From contig CAVPUA010000001.1 of assembly GCA_963708805.1 (NCBI GenBank), positions 558,001-622,000 of the forward strand: a stretch of DNA of 64,000 nt, written 5' to 3'. The position numbers and the translations under genes were made by a program. The stretch's first letter is position 1; every line of letters starts with the position of its first letter. Below are positions 38,001 through 47,800 of the stretch, piece after piece. Under the pieces are notes generated by a model. That model did no database searches. It saw only the letters and a list, made by a program, of their open reading frames with translations, and was not told the origin of the DNA. The stretch comes from CAVPUA01 sp963708805. GTDB taxonomy: Bacteria; Actinomycetota; Actinomycetes; Mycobacteriales; Jatrophihabitantaceae.

Positions 38001-38612
38001 ATGACTGATCGTTCAACCGTCCGTTTCTGGTTCGACCCGCTGTGCCCGTTCGCCTGGGTGACCTCGCGCTGGATCCTCGAGGTCGAGAAGCACCGCGACA
38101 TCGACCTCAGCTTCCACGTCATGTCGCTGTCCGAGCTCAACTCCGGCCGCGACGAACTGCCCGACAACTACAAGGAAATGCTCGCGCGCGGGTGGGGTCC
38201 GGTCCGCATCTGCATCGCCGCCGAGCAGGCCCACGGCAACGGGGTGCTGCGCGACCTCTACACGGCGCTCGGACGCCGCAAGCACGACGAGCAGCGCGAG
38301 TTCGACCGCGAGGTCTACCTCGAGGCCCTCGCCGAGGCCGGCCTGCCCGCCTCGCTCGCCGACGCCGCCGACTCGACCGAGTACGACGACGCCCTGAGGA
38401 AGTCCCATCACGAGGGTATGGACCCGGTCGGCATGGACGTCGGCACGCCGGTCCTGCATGTCGACGGGACGGCCTTCTTCGGCCCGGTGATCACCCGCAT
38501 CCCGCGCGGCGAGGACGCCCTGAAGCTGTACGACGGCACCGTCGCGGTCGCCAACTACCCGTACTTCTTCGAGATCAAGCGAACCCGAACCGAGTCCCCG
38601 CAGTTCGACTAG
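38001..38612 (+). CDS. DsbA-fold mycothiol-dependent reductase, Rv2466c-like
   Basis: A 203-residue thioredoxin/DsbA-fold protein with FWFDPLCPFAWVTSRW near the N-terminus and a helical insertion. The motif is CPFA rather than the CPWC of mycobacterial Rv2466c, so only one active-site cysteine remains, which suggests a monothiol mechanism. The C-terminal GTPVLHVDGTAFFGPVITRI is typical. In M. tuberculosis the homologue reduces nitro-prodrugs with mycothiol and lies between rpiB and pepN, as here. Confidence 0.88.
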   Translation: MTDRSTVRFWFDPLCPFAWVTSRWILEVEKHRDIDLSFHVMSLSELNSGRDELPDNYKEMLARGWGPVRICIAAEQAHGNGVLRDLYTALGRRKHDEQREFDREVYLEALAEAGLPASLADAADSTEYDDALRKSHHEGMDPVGMDVGTPVLHVDGTAFFGPVITRIPRGEDALKLYDGTVAVANYPYFFEIKRTRTESPQFD

Positions 38613-38620
38613 GGGTCTCC

Positions 38621-39313
38621 GTGCGGGCCAACGCCTGGACGGCTGACCCGAAGCACGGGGCGCTGCCGATCCTGTTGGTCGGGCTCACCGCGCTCACTGG
38701 CGTCGTCGACGCGGTGAGCATTCTGAGCCTGGGGCGTGTGTTCGTCGCGAACATGACCGGCAACGTCGTGTTCGTGGGGTTCGCCCTCGCGGGCGCGCCC
38801 GGGTTCTCGCTCGTCGCGTCTCTGTTCGCGCTGGCCGGGTTCCTGCTCGGGGCGGGTGCGTGCGGCGCGGTCATCGCGCGGCGCCCCATGCACCGGGCCT
38901 CGTTGCTGCGCGACGTCGTGCTGGTCGAGTTCGTGCTCGTCGTGGTGGCGTTCGTGATCTGCGCGACGGCGCATTCCCGGCTGGATTCGGCGCAGCGCGA
39001 CGTTCTGGCGCTGCTGGCCGCCGTCGCCATGGGCGGGCAGAACGCCGCGGTGCGCAAGCTGGCCGTGCCCGATCTCACGACCACCGTGCTGACCATGACC
39101 CTCACCGGCATCGCCGCCGACCTGCGCGCGGGCAATCGCGCGGTGGTGATGCGGCGGGTGATCGCCGTGCTCACCATGCTGGCCGGCGCGGTGGGCGGGG
39201 CGGCCCTCGTGCTGCACGTCAGCAGTTCGGCCGCTCTGCTGCTCGCCGTGGCGCTGCTGGCCCTGGTCGGCGGGGGAGCGGTGGCCGTCGCCCGCTCGCC
39301 GGTCTGGACGTGA
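38621..39313 (+). CDS. YoaK family (DUF1275) membrane protein
   Basis: A 230-residue integral membrane protein with about six helices (for example GALPILLVGLTALTGVVDAV and LVASLFALAGFLLGAGACGA). The conserved VDAVSILSLGRVFVANMTGN loop is diagnostic of DUF1275. Its function is unknown, and transporter-like roles have been proposed. GTG 38621 follows GGGG by four bases and lies 8 bp after the previous stop, so the genes are co-transcribed. It also overlaps or abuts the DUF952 gene. Confidence 0.9.
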   Translation: MRANAWTADPKHGALPILLVGLTALTGVVDAVSILSLGRVFVANMTGNVVFVGFALAGAPGFSLVASLFALAGFLLGAGACGAVIARRPMHRASLLRDVVLVEFVLVVVAFVICATAHSRLDSAQRDVLALLAAVAMGGQNAAVRKLAVPDLTTTVLTMTLTGIAADLRAGNRAVVMRRVIAVLTMLAGAVGGAALVLHVSSSAALLLAVALLALVGGGAVAVARSPVWT

Positions 39314-39318
39314 CGCCC

Positions 39319-39660
39319 ATGGCCGCGCTCTTCCACCTCGTCGACCCGCAGGTGTGGGCCGCGACGCGGGACGACTACCGCCCGCCGTCATTGGGCCGTG
39401 AGGGATTCGTCCATCTGTCCTTCGCCGATCAGGTCGCGGACACGGCGAACCGGCACTACGCGAACGCGCCCGCCCTGGTGGTTCTCGAGGTCGACCCGGC
39501 TCGACTCAGCGCCGAGGTCAAGCTCGAGGATTCATACGGCGCGGGGCGTTCGTTTCCGCACCTGTACGGTCCGCTCCCGGTGAGCGCGGTCGTCGCCGTG
39601 CACGACCTGCCGCGCGGGGCGGACGGCCGGTTCAGTTTCGACCCATCCGGTCGCGCATAG
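39319..39660 (+). CDS. DUF952 family protein
   Basis: A 113-residue protein starting MAALFHLVDPQVWAATRDDY, with GFVHLSFADQVADTANRHY in the middle. This is the DUF952 core, related in fold to glutathione S-transferase-like or ADP-ribosyl-binding proteins of unknown role. An alternative GTG at 39310 overlaps the previous stop. Its 3' end overlaps the convergent CtaG gene by 29 bases. Confidence 0.87.
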   Translation: MAALFHLVDPQVWAATRDDYRPPSLGREGFVHLSFADQVADTANRHYANAPALVVLEVDPARLSAEVKLEDSYGAGRSFPHLYGPLPVSAVVAVHDLPRGADGRFSFDPSGRA

Positions 39661-40564
39661 TCGGGTCGGTGAGCCACCACGGCGCGTCGACGGGCAGGGC
39701 GTCCTCGCCGCCGCGCGCGATCCGCTCCGCGTCCAGGACGGTGTCGATGCGAGCCGCGTCCCGCTCGTCGGCGCGCAGCCACTGGCGATAGATCAATATG
39801 AGGAACGGCAGGTCGATCACCTCGGCGACCGTCCACAGGATGGCGCCCGCGGTCTGCTGGTCGCGCAGGGCTGAGGGAGCCCACGACGTGCGCGTGCGCA
39901 CATCGAAATACGTCGTCGCGACGTGAGTGTTGAGCCGCAGGATGATGCCGGGCACGGCGTCCAGGATCAGTTCGAACACGCCGATGCCCAGCGCCAGACC
40001 GACGGCCATCGACGAGCTGGTGTCCTCGGTGGTCACCAATGGCAGCACGATCAGCGCGCCCGCGACGACCACCAGCACCGGCAACGGCCAGCCCAGCCAG
40101 TCGTGGGCGATCGCCCACCGCGGCAGCGGGCCGAAGAAGAACACCGCGCTGAGCACCGGGACAAGGGCGGGACCGACCAGCGGATTGGCGAACAGCCGCC
40201 CGAGCGCCGACTCGCTGAAACGCACCAGCGCCGCGCGGTCGCCGCGGACCTGCCGGGCGAGGGCCACCGGCTGGCCGGCCATCACGATCACCGGGGCAGC
40301 CAGCAGCAGGATCAGGACCTGGGACGTCCAGACCCAGAACAGGGCGTGGGCGTAGACCTGCGGGAAGCCGTTGGTCGTCCACGCGAACAGGGCGGCGCCG
40401 ATCAGGAACGAGACCGTGCGACGGCGAGGCCAGCCCCCAACGCGGCGCGCGGCCCAGACGTACCAGCCGGCGGCGAGCGCCAGCGCCAGCAGTGCGACCG
40501 GCTGAATCGTCCAGGCATCGGCGATGCCGGCGATGGTCGGACGGGCCAGTGCGGACGTTGTCAC
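39632..40564 (-). CDS. ctaG: Cytochrome c oxidase assembly factor CtaG (caa3 type)
   Basis: A 310-residue protein with about seven transmembrane helices (for example PVALLALALAAGWYVWAARR and VLILLLAAPVIVMAGQPVAL). The conserved QVYAHALFWVWTSQVLI and the C-terminal GAILWTVAEVIDLPFLILIY match the caa3_CtaG family, which helps deliver copper to cytochrome oxidase in Gram-positive bacteria. It is monocistronic, with a compact 56-bp divergent promoter region shared with rpiB. Confidence 0.9.
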   Translation of the reverse strand: MTTSALARPTIAGIADAWTIQPVALLALALAAGWYVWAARRVGGWPRRRTVSFLIGAALFAWTTNGFPQVYAHALFWVWTSQVLILLLAAPVIVMAGQPVALARQVRGDRAALVRFSESALGRLFANPLVGPALVPVLSAVFFFGPLPRWAIAHDWLGWPLPVLVVVAGALIVLPLVTTEDTSSSMAVGLALGIGVFELILDAVPGIILRLNTHVATTYFDVRTRTSWAPSALRDQQTAGAILWTVAEVIDLPFLILIYRQWLRADERDAARIDTVLDAERIARGGEDALPVDAPWWLTDPTMRDRMGRN

Positions 40565-40620
40565 TCCTCCATGCTCGCACCCGCCTGTCGCGGCGGCGTT
40601 CGGGCTGCGATGATTCGCTG

Positions 40621-41104
40621 ATGCGCGTCTATCTGGGAAGCGATCACGCCGGCTTCGATCTGAAGGCCAAGCTCGTCGAGCATCTGCGTGGCCTGGGCCA
40701 CGACCCGGTCGACTGCGGGGCGCTCACCTTCGATCCCGCCGACGACTATCCGGCGCCGTGCATCGAGACGGCCCAGCGAGTCGCCGGCGAGGCGGGAACG
40801 CTGGGCGTGGTGATCGGCGGCTCGGGCAACGGTGAGCAGATCGCCGCCAACAAGGTCCGCGGCGTGCGGGCGGCCCTGGTCTGGAACGACGACACCGCCG
40901 TGCTCGCGCGCCAGCACAACGACGCCAACATCATCAGCATCGGGGCGCGCAATCATCCGGTCGAGGACGCGCATGCGCTTCGTCGAACTATTCCTCGACA
41001 CGCCGTTCTCGCAGGACCCTCGCCACGTGCGGCGGATCGCCGAGGTGGCGCACTACGAAGAGACGGGAACGGTCGGGCCGACCGAACAGTCCAGCCAGTC
41101 CTGA
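40621..41104 (+). CDS. rpiB: Ribose-5-phosphate isomerase B (one frameshift as read)
   Basis: The RpiB enzyme of the pentose phosphate pathway interconverts ribose 5-phosphate and ribulose 5-phosphate. It starts MRVYLGSDHAGFDLKAKLVE and has the phosphate and anion loop GVVIGGSGNGEQIAANKVRG, which is typical. After GARNHPVEDA the frame is lost. Removing one C near 40973 joins it to MRFVELFLDTPFSQDPRHV, giving the normal length of about 160 residues. As no other isomerase is visible, real inactivation is unlikely. Confidence 0.9.
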
Positions 41105-41109
41105 CCGGA

Positions 41110-41304
41110 TCAGTCGGCGGACGGTTGCCAGTTCCGGCGGGTGACCACGACCTCCCGCTCGGCCTCGGCCAGCTCGGCGTCGGTCGGGCGGTTGAGATCG
41201 CGAGCGCGCAGCGCGCGGCTGAGGCTCAGCTGGGACGGCCCGGCGCCGACGAGTTCACGCAACCCACGTTCGGCGGACTGACTCGGACGCTGGGCGCGGC
41301 TCAT
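41110..41304 (-). CDS. Small conserved actinobacterial protein
   Basis: A 64-residue protein starting MSRAQRPSQSAERGLRELVG and ending RREVVVTRRNW-like with a basic, Trp-containing end. It is highly charged, with no membrane segment. Comparable short proteins with the same RPSxSAERGLRxLVG opening accompany rpiB in related genomes. The function is unknown. It converges with rpiB, leaving only 5 bp between the stops. Confidence 0.7.
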   Translation of the reverse strand: MSRAQRPSQSAERGLRELVGAGPSQLSLSRALRARDLNRPTDAELAEAEREVVVTRRNWQPSAD

Positions 41305-41329
41305 GACGTCATTGTGCCCCGGTCGTGGG

Positions 41330-41397
41330 TCAGCCCCGGTGGTCGGTCAGCCCGGGTGGTGGGCCAGCCCGGGTGGTGGGCCAGCCCGGGTGGTGGG
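41330..41397. repeat. 17-bp tandem repeat, four copies
   Basis: Four head-to-tail units of YCAGCCCGGGTGGTGGG, the first slightly diverged (TCAGCCCCGGTGGTCGG), followed by a partial fifth. The unit contains the palindrome CCCGGG. It lies between the start of the small rpiB-linked protein gene and the stop of the N/T-rich surface protein gene, both leftward. Confidence 0.85.
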
Positions 41398-41414
41398 TCA
41401 GCCCGCCCGAAGGA

Positions 41415-42075
41415 TCAGTGAGCGCCGCGACGGCGCAGCTTGAAGAAGGCCCCGCCGGCGAGCGCGGCGACGGCGAGGAACGCCATGCCGCTCAAGCCGC
41501 GAACCTCGTAGCTGGCCGCGCTGGTCTTGGCCGGCGGGCTGGCCAGGGTCGCTCCGCCACTGTTGCCGCCCTGCACCGGGTGCGGGCGTCACCGCCACGG
41601 TATTGGTCCGCGTGACGTCGACGTGATTGGTGTTAGTGACATTCGCGACGTTGGTATTGGTGACGTTGTTCGTCTGCGTGACCGCAAGAGTTCGATTATC
41701 GGTGTTGCGGTAACGCGCGCGACGTTGGTATTGGTCTTGTTGACCAGGTTCGTATTGGTCACGTTGACGTTATTCACGTTGCGTCACGTCATGTGACGCA
41801 GTGACGTTGAGAGTGTTCGTGACATTCTGCGTAAGCGTTTGCGTCTGAGTCACAGTGGCCGCTACCCAGCTGGTGCTCGTCACCACCGCAACCGACGTGA
41901 CGACCGCAGTCGAGGTCACCGTCTCGGTGACCGGCGGCGGGTCATCTGCCCGAATTGCGGCGGAACTGGGACCGGCGCCGAACGCCAGGCTGAGCGGCAC
42001 TGAGAGCAGTGCGATGGCAAGGACTGGTAACCCATAGCGACGCCAACGCAGTCGCCGTTCGCTGACCGTGATCAT
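41415..42075 (-). CDS. Secreted, membrane-anchored protein with N/T/V repeats (frameshifted as read)
   Basis: A protein of about 219 residues, cut by at least two frame changes (near 41783 and 41710). The signal peptide is YGLPVLAIALLSVPLSLAFG with cleavage near SSA-A. The mature part is almost pure Val/Thr/Asn: TVTSTAVVTSVAVVTST, then NVTNTLNVT, VNVTNTNLVNKTNTNV, and NNVTNTNVANVTNTN. The correct final frame gives a C-terminal helix GLSGMAFLAVAALAGGAFF followed by KLRRRGAH. That is a signal-mature-helix-basic-tail layout like a wall or membrane-anchored surface protein, though I see no LPxTG-type motif. The N-V-T-N-T-N pattern suggests a beta-structured fibre. Confidence 0.72.
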
Positions 42076-42518
42076 CCCCGAGTGATCCGTTCTTGCCGGT
42101 TATTACGGCAGATTCGCCTAGCTGTGTGACTCGGGGGTGTGTTTAGTCTAGGCATGACTGTCAAGAGAACTCAAACTCTACCTCTGATACAGGTGCTCTT
42201 GATCATCGAGTGAACGTCCGTTAACGACCAGCCGTTGGGAGACACCCGACATCGCCCGGCAGCGCCGCATTTCGTCGCCGTGCACAAAACGGACTACATG
42301 CCGTGAGTCAGATTTGGTCCAGGTATTCGGTCGTCGGAAAAGTTTTCAGATTTCCGTCGCGATCTCTTGCGCTATTTCTAACAACGGCGATAACGTCACC
42401 ATCCTCGCCTCGGGGGTGGCGGGGGTAGCGCTGGTCAAATCCCAATCGAATCGCCCGGACGTCAACACGTCCGGATGGTGATGGGCTGCGGGCAGCGTCA
42501 GTTTCGGGGGACTGAAGT
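42076..42518. other. 443-bp intergenic region between divergent surface-protein genes
   Basis: There is no convincing gene here. Base composition is noticeably less GC-rich than its surroundings, as expected for a promoter region serving both divergent genes. It holds a perfect hairpin CCGGACGT-CAAC-ACGTCCGG at about 42456-42475, 45-65 bp before the rightward gene, and AT-rich patches around 42160-42190 and 42330-42380. I tested by eye for c-di-AMP and c-di-GMP riboswitch landmarks and found no convincing match. Confidence 0.6.
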
Positions 42519-44747
42519 TTGTTCGTCATTCGGGGAATGCGATGGGCTCGGCGAGGTCGCCGTGGCGCCGTCGCCGTCATCGTTGCTGCGCTGGCTGCGT
42601 GCTGGCTCTGCATCTCGATGACGGTGGCGCACGCCGACGACCCGTCTTCGCCGACGCCTTCTGCCTCGACGTCCTCCTCCGACACCGATCCCAGCGCCCC
42701 GTCGTCAGCACCGGACGACTCGAGCGCGCCGGCCGATTCGGCCTCATCGTCGTCGTCGCCCGCGTCGTCGCCGACGCCCACGATCAGCACATCCGGTACC
42801 CCGTCGACGTCGAGTCGACGTCCCCTCGCCACCTCATCGCTGTCCGTGTCGACGGCAGCGGTCCCGTCTCCGGGCTCGGTCGGCGCCCCCGCGTCCGACC
42901 CGACAGCCACGCCGGATCCCGCAACGGCGCCGCCGGCCCAGACCGCCGAGTCGCAGGCGATCCAGGCCGCGATCTGGTCCTTCGTCGGCGAAGTCAGCGG
43001 CAGCGCCCCGGCCGGCGGGTCTTCGGCCTGCCGGTGCGCGGTCTCGGTCGCGCTCGCCTCGCACGGCAACGCGATCTCGACCGGAACGGGCGGGTCGGCC
43101 ACGCCGCGCCGACGCGACCGGCGGATCGACCGGGCCGCGCTGTCGGTGAGCGTCAGCGGCGCCGGATCGGCGTCGGCCAACGCGACTTCGGGCAACGTCG
43201 GCGGGTCGGCCACGCTGAGCGCGTCGACGGCGAGCCCGCAGCTCGACGCGCCGCACGAGAACTCGAACGTGCTCGCCGCCGAGGTTCGCGGCCTGGTCGG
43301 TTCGGTGGTGCGCGCCAACGCAGACGCAGACCACGATCGACCCGATCGCGCTGTCGGACTTCACCGTCGAGCTGGCGCGCCCCCGGCGCCGCGACGTCCG
43401 TCCAGGTCGCCTTCGCCACGACCGGCGGAAGCTCCGATGCACCGACTCAGCGACCCTGGACTCGTGCATGAGCGCGGCCCGGGGCGCGAGCGGAGCGCGC
43501 TGTGTCATCGCGATCTCCGTCTCGCTGGGAGGGACTGCACACGCAGCCGTGTCGCCGGGAGCGGGGAACCCGGCGACCGGCTGCGCTGCTGTGCTCGGCG
43601 GCCGGCCCGTCGGCGGCTATCGCCATCTCGGCCAACGGCGACGCGCACGCCTCGGCCCGGCGCGGCAACGACGCGATCGTCTGCGGCGCCCCGAACTCGC
43701 TCTGACGCGTCGACGCCCACCAGCGGCGCGACCGGCGCCGCCATCGGCGTCGCACTCACCGCCAGCGGATCGGCCGCGACCACGTCCACCTCGGGCAACT
43801 CCGGGCTGGTCACCGTCCACGGCGCGTCGGCCCCGGGCGATTCCGCCGACGCCGACACCGGTCGAACCGGCGACGCGGTCGGCGTGGCCATCGCCAAGAT
43901 CGGCGCCATCGCCGTCGTCCGCTCGGGCAACTCCGGCGCGGCGCTCGCGACCTGCGTCGGCTGCACCATCTCGACGCTCCCGGCCGGCGGCGGAGCCATC
44001 GCCACCGCGACCTCCGGCGACACCGGCAGCAGTTACGCGCTGGCGGTCGCCGGCCTCGTCGCCTCGGTCGAACGCCCAGTCCGGCGACACCGGGACGGCC
44101 ACGGCGTTGACCGGGATCGACGCGCGACCGCGCCGGCTGCCGGCACCGGGCGTCGCCACGATCGGACGCTCCGGGCACGACCGGCGACGTCGTCGCCATC
44201 GCGGTCAGCCCGGACAGTTCGGTGACGATCAACACCCAGTCCGGGGTCAGCGGCGGGGTCGTGAGCACGTCGCTGAGCGGCGACATCTGCTCCTCGCCCG
44301 TCGGCCGACGCGGTGATCACCTGCCAGTCGCCGACCGACGATGCACCCACGCCGGGCGCGTCGACGCCGCCCGCCAGCGGACCGACGACGACCGTCGACC
44401 AGTCGCAGCCCGGCAAGTCGATCATCACGATCGGCCAGACGAGCCGCGTCACCGCCTTCCCGGCCCAGCCCGGGAGCAGCTCCACCACCGCCACGTCCAG
44501 CACCGCATCGAACGACCCGATCGTCGCCGAAGGCGCGAGCGCGGTCTTCGTCGGTCCGAAGTATCAGCCCGCCGTGAAGACCACTCATGTGGTGAAGCGG
44601 CCTGTTCTCGCCAGTTCGGCCCAGCCGAACAACAGCGCGGCACTTGCGCCATTGGTCTTCGGCTCAGGGCTGATCGTTCTCGCTTTCGTTCTCATGATCG
44701 CCGGCGTCGTCCGGCGAAGAAAGGTCCGCCGCATGAGACGAAGTTGA
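42519..44747 (+). CDS. Secreted, membrane-anchored S/A/T/G-rich surface protein (frameshifted as read)
   Basis: A protein of about 740 residues split by several frame changes between about 43300 and 44300. The signal peptide is RRGAVAVIVAALAACWLCIS with cleavage near AHA-DD. A Ser/Pro/Thr-rich linker follows. Then come alternating alanine-rich repeats such as SGNVGGSATLSAS, AIAISANGDAHASA and GVALTASGSAATTSTSGNSG, with scattered cysteines. The C-terminus is ALAPLVFGSGLIVLAFVLMI followed by AGVVRRRKVRRMRRS, a membrane anchor without an obvious sortase motif. The start is TTG 42519 (GGGGGAC upstream) or ATG 42537. It lies 103 bp before the giant repeat gene and shares its SG-x-SG style repeats. 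Confidence 0.72.
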
Positions 44748-44850
44748 TCAACTTCCAGTACAGCGCAGCTCGGCACCAGGGATCCACGCGCAAGTCCACC
44801 CAATCGCTTGCTCCAAGTACAGACGTACATCGGGGAAATGGAGTAACACA

Positions 44851-47800
44851 ATGCTCATCGAACTCGTGTTGGCGGCTCAGCTTCACGCTGCCGCCATCGA
44901 GGTACCGGCGCGGCCGGCACGGCAGCAAGTACATCCGACACCGGCACGACCGGAACCGGCGCCGATTCGGGCGACGCGTCGTCGGCGGCGAACTCGTCGA
45001 CGACCGCGACCACCGGCACCTCGACCACGACCACCAGTGGCTCGTCGCACACGGGCGGCTCGGGCAGCGCGACGAGCAACCCCACGTCCGGTGCCAGCAC
45101 CGGCACGGCCAGCGGCGGCGGCGTCAGCGGCGGGTCCGGCAGCGTCCGGCTCGGTCAGCGGCGGCTCGGGCAGCGGCGGCACCGGCGGCGGCGGCGACGG
45201 CGGCTCCGGCGGCATCGTCGTCACCGGCACGTCGGGCAACTCCGGCAACGTCACCGGCACGGCCGGCGGCGGCAAGACCGGCAACGCCACGTCGAGCACG
45301 ACCGGCAACGCGACGTCGGGCAAGACCGGCAACGCGACGCACGACCAACTCCAGCACCGGTGGCAACACCGGCGCCGCCACTCGGCACTCGGCGGCCACC
45401 TCGGGCGGCCACGAGCGGCGCGGGCGGCGCCTCGGGCGACAGCGGCGCGGCGGACGGCACGGCCACGACCGGCTCGGGTTCGACCGGCAACAGCGGCACC
45501 GTCGCGCGGCACCGGCGGCTCGGGCGCCGGCGGCACCGCGACCGCGCACAGCACCTCGGGCAACACCGGCGACGGCGGCTTCTCGGGCAGCGCGCGTCCT
45601 CGGGCCAGTCCGAGACCACACGTCGGCGATGAGCGGCGACTCCAACACCAGCACCGAGCGGCTACTCGTCGTCGGGCGACTCCGGCAACGCCGTCGTCCA
45701 ACCCCGACAGCGACGCCACGACGGCGGACGCGCTCGCCGCGATGGTCGTCATCAGCTCCGGCCTCACCGGCAGCGTGTCCGGCGGCACCGGCGACACCGG
45801 CGACGCCGACGGCGGCGGCGGCACCGGCGGCATCGCCGTCGTCCTCACCTCGGGCGACTCGGGCGACGTCAACGGCGACGCCGGCGGCGGCACGACCGGC
45901 GACGCGACCTCGTCGACGACGGGTGACGCGACGTCCGGTGCGACCGGCGACGCCAGCACCACCAACACGCAGCACCGGTGGCAACACCGGCGCGGCGACC
46001 GGCGGATCGACCGGCCACCTCGACCGCGCTCACCGGCCCCGGCGGCGCTTCCGGCGCCTCGGGCGACAGCTCGGCGGCAGCCGACACCTCGTCCGGCGAC
46101 ACCGGCAGCAGCGGTACCGGCGTCTGCGTCGGGCACCGGCGGTTCCGGTGCGCGGCGGCTCGGCCACCAGCGACGCGACCTCGGGCGACACCGGCGACGG
46201 CGGCGAGTCCGGCGACGCCGGGTCCAGCGCCGAGTCCGGGCGTCACGGCCGTCAGCGGCGACACCTCGACCAGCACCAAGGGCTCGTCCAAGTCGGGCAG
46301 CAGCGGCGACGCGACCTCGTCGCCGACCGCGACCGCGACCAGCGGCGCGGCTGACGGCGGCACGGTCGTACGGCAGTCTCGGGCGACACCGGCGACGTGA
46401 CCGGCATCGCCGGCAACACCGGCAAGACCAAGGGCGGCGGCGGCTCCGGCGGCATCGCCCTGACGCTGACCTCGGGCAACTCGGGCGACGTCACCGGCAA
46501 GGCGACGGGCGGCACGACCGGCGCGGCGACGGCGACGACGACGGGCAACGCGACGTCCGGGCGCACCGGCAACGCCGACCACGACCAACACCAGCACCGG
46601 CGGCAACACCGGCGCGGCCACCGGCATCTCCGCGGCGACCTCCGGGGCGACCTCGGGCGCCGGCGGCGCATCGGGCGCGAGCGGCGCGGCCGACTCGACC
46701 TCGACCACCGGCTCGGGCGACACCGGCTCCACCGGCACCGGCCCGACGGGCGGCACCGGCGGCTCGGGCAAGGGCGGCGACTCGTCGGCCACGTCCACCT
46801 CGGGTGACACCGGCGACGGCGGCGACTCGGGCGATGCCGGCTCCGAGCGCCGGTTCGGGCGTCGAGCGCCTACAGCGGCAACTCGACCACCAAGACCGAC
46901 GGCTCGTCCAAGTCGGGCAGCAGCGGCGACGCGACCTCCTCGCCGACGTCGACCGCCACCAGCGGCGACGCCTCCGGCGGAACGGTCGTCGGCGTCTCGG
47001 GTGACACCGGCGACGTGACCGGCTACACCGGCGACACCGGCAAGACCAAGGGCGGCGGCGGCTCCGGCGGCATCTCGATGATCCTGACGTCGGGCAACTC
47101 CGGCGACGTGAACGGGACGGCGACCGGCGGCACGACCGGCGACGCGACCGCGTCCACCACCGGCAACGCCACCACCGGCGCCACCGGCGACGCCAGCACC
47201 ACCAACACCAGCACGGGCGGCAACACCGGTGCGGCCACGGCCGGCTCGTCGGCCGGCTCGACGGCGACGTCGGGTCCGGGCGGAGCCTCGGGCGCCAGCG
47301 GAGCCGGCCTCGTCCATCGCCGGGAGCGCCTCGGGCGACACCGGCTCGGCGAGCGACGCCGCGGCCCTGGGCACCGGCGGCTCGGGTGCGGGCGGATCGA
47401 GCAGCACCGACGCGACCTCGGGCGACACCGGCGACGGCGGCAACTCGGGTGACGCGCTCTCGGGCTCGGGCTCGAGCGCCGACGGCCGGTAGCGGCGACT
47501 CGAAGACCAGCACCAAGGGCAAGTCGACCTCGGGCAGCAGCGGCGACGCCGTCTCGACCCCGACGTCGACGGCCACCAGCGGCGACGCCTCCGGCGGAAC
47601 GGTCTACGGCGAGTCCGGCTCGACCGGCGACGTCGAAGGCGAATCCGGCAACACCGGTTCGGCCAACGACGGCGGCGGCTCGGGCTCGATCTCGATGATC
47701 CTGACGTCGGGCAACTCCGGCACGGTCACGGGCACGGCGGGCGGCGGCACGTCCGGCGACGCGACGTCCTCGACCACCGGCAACGCGACGTCCGGCGCCA

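Noticed and set aside
42076..42518. Riboswitch (ydaO c-di-AMP or GEMM c-di-GMP) upstream of the surface proteins
   Set aside because: The G-rich patches near 42410 and 42505 looked suggestive, but the conserved cores of neither class can be lined up. Only a simple hairpin is supported.
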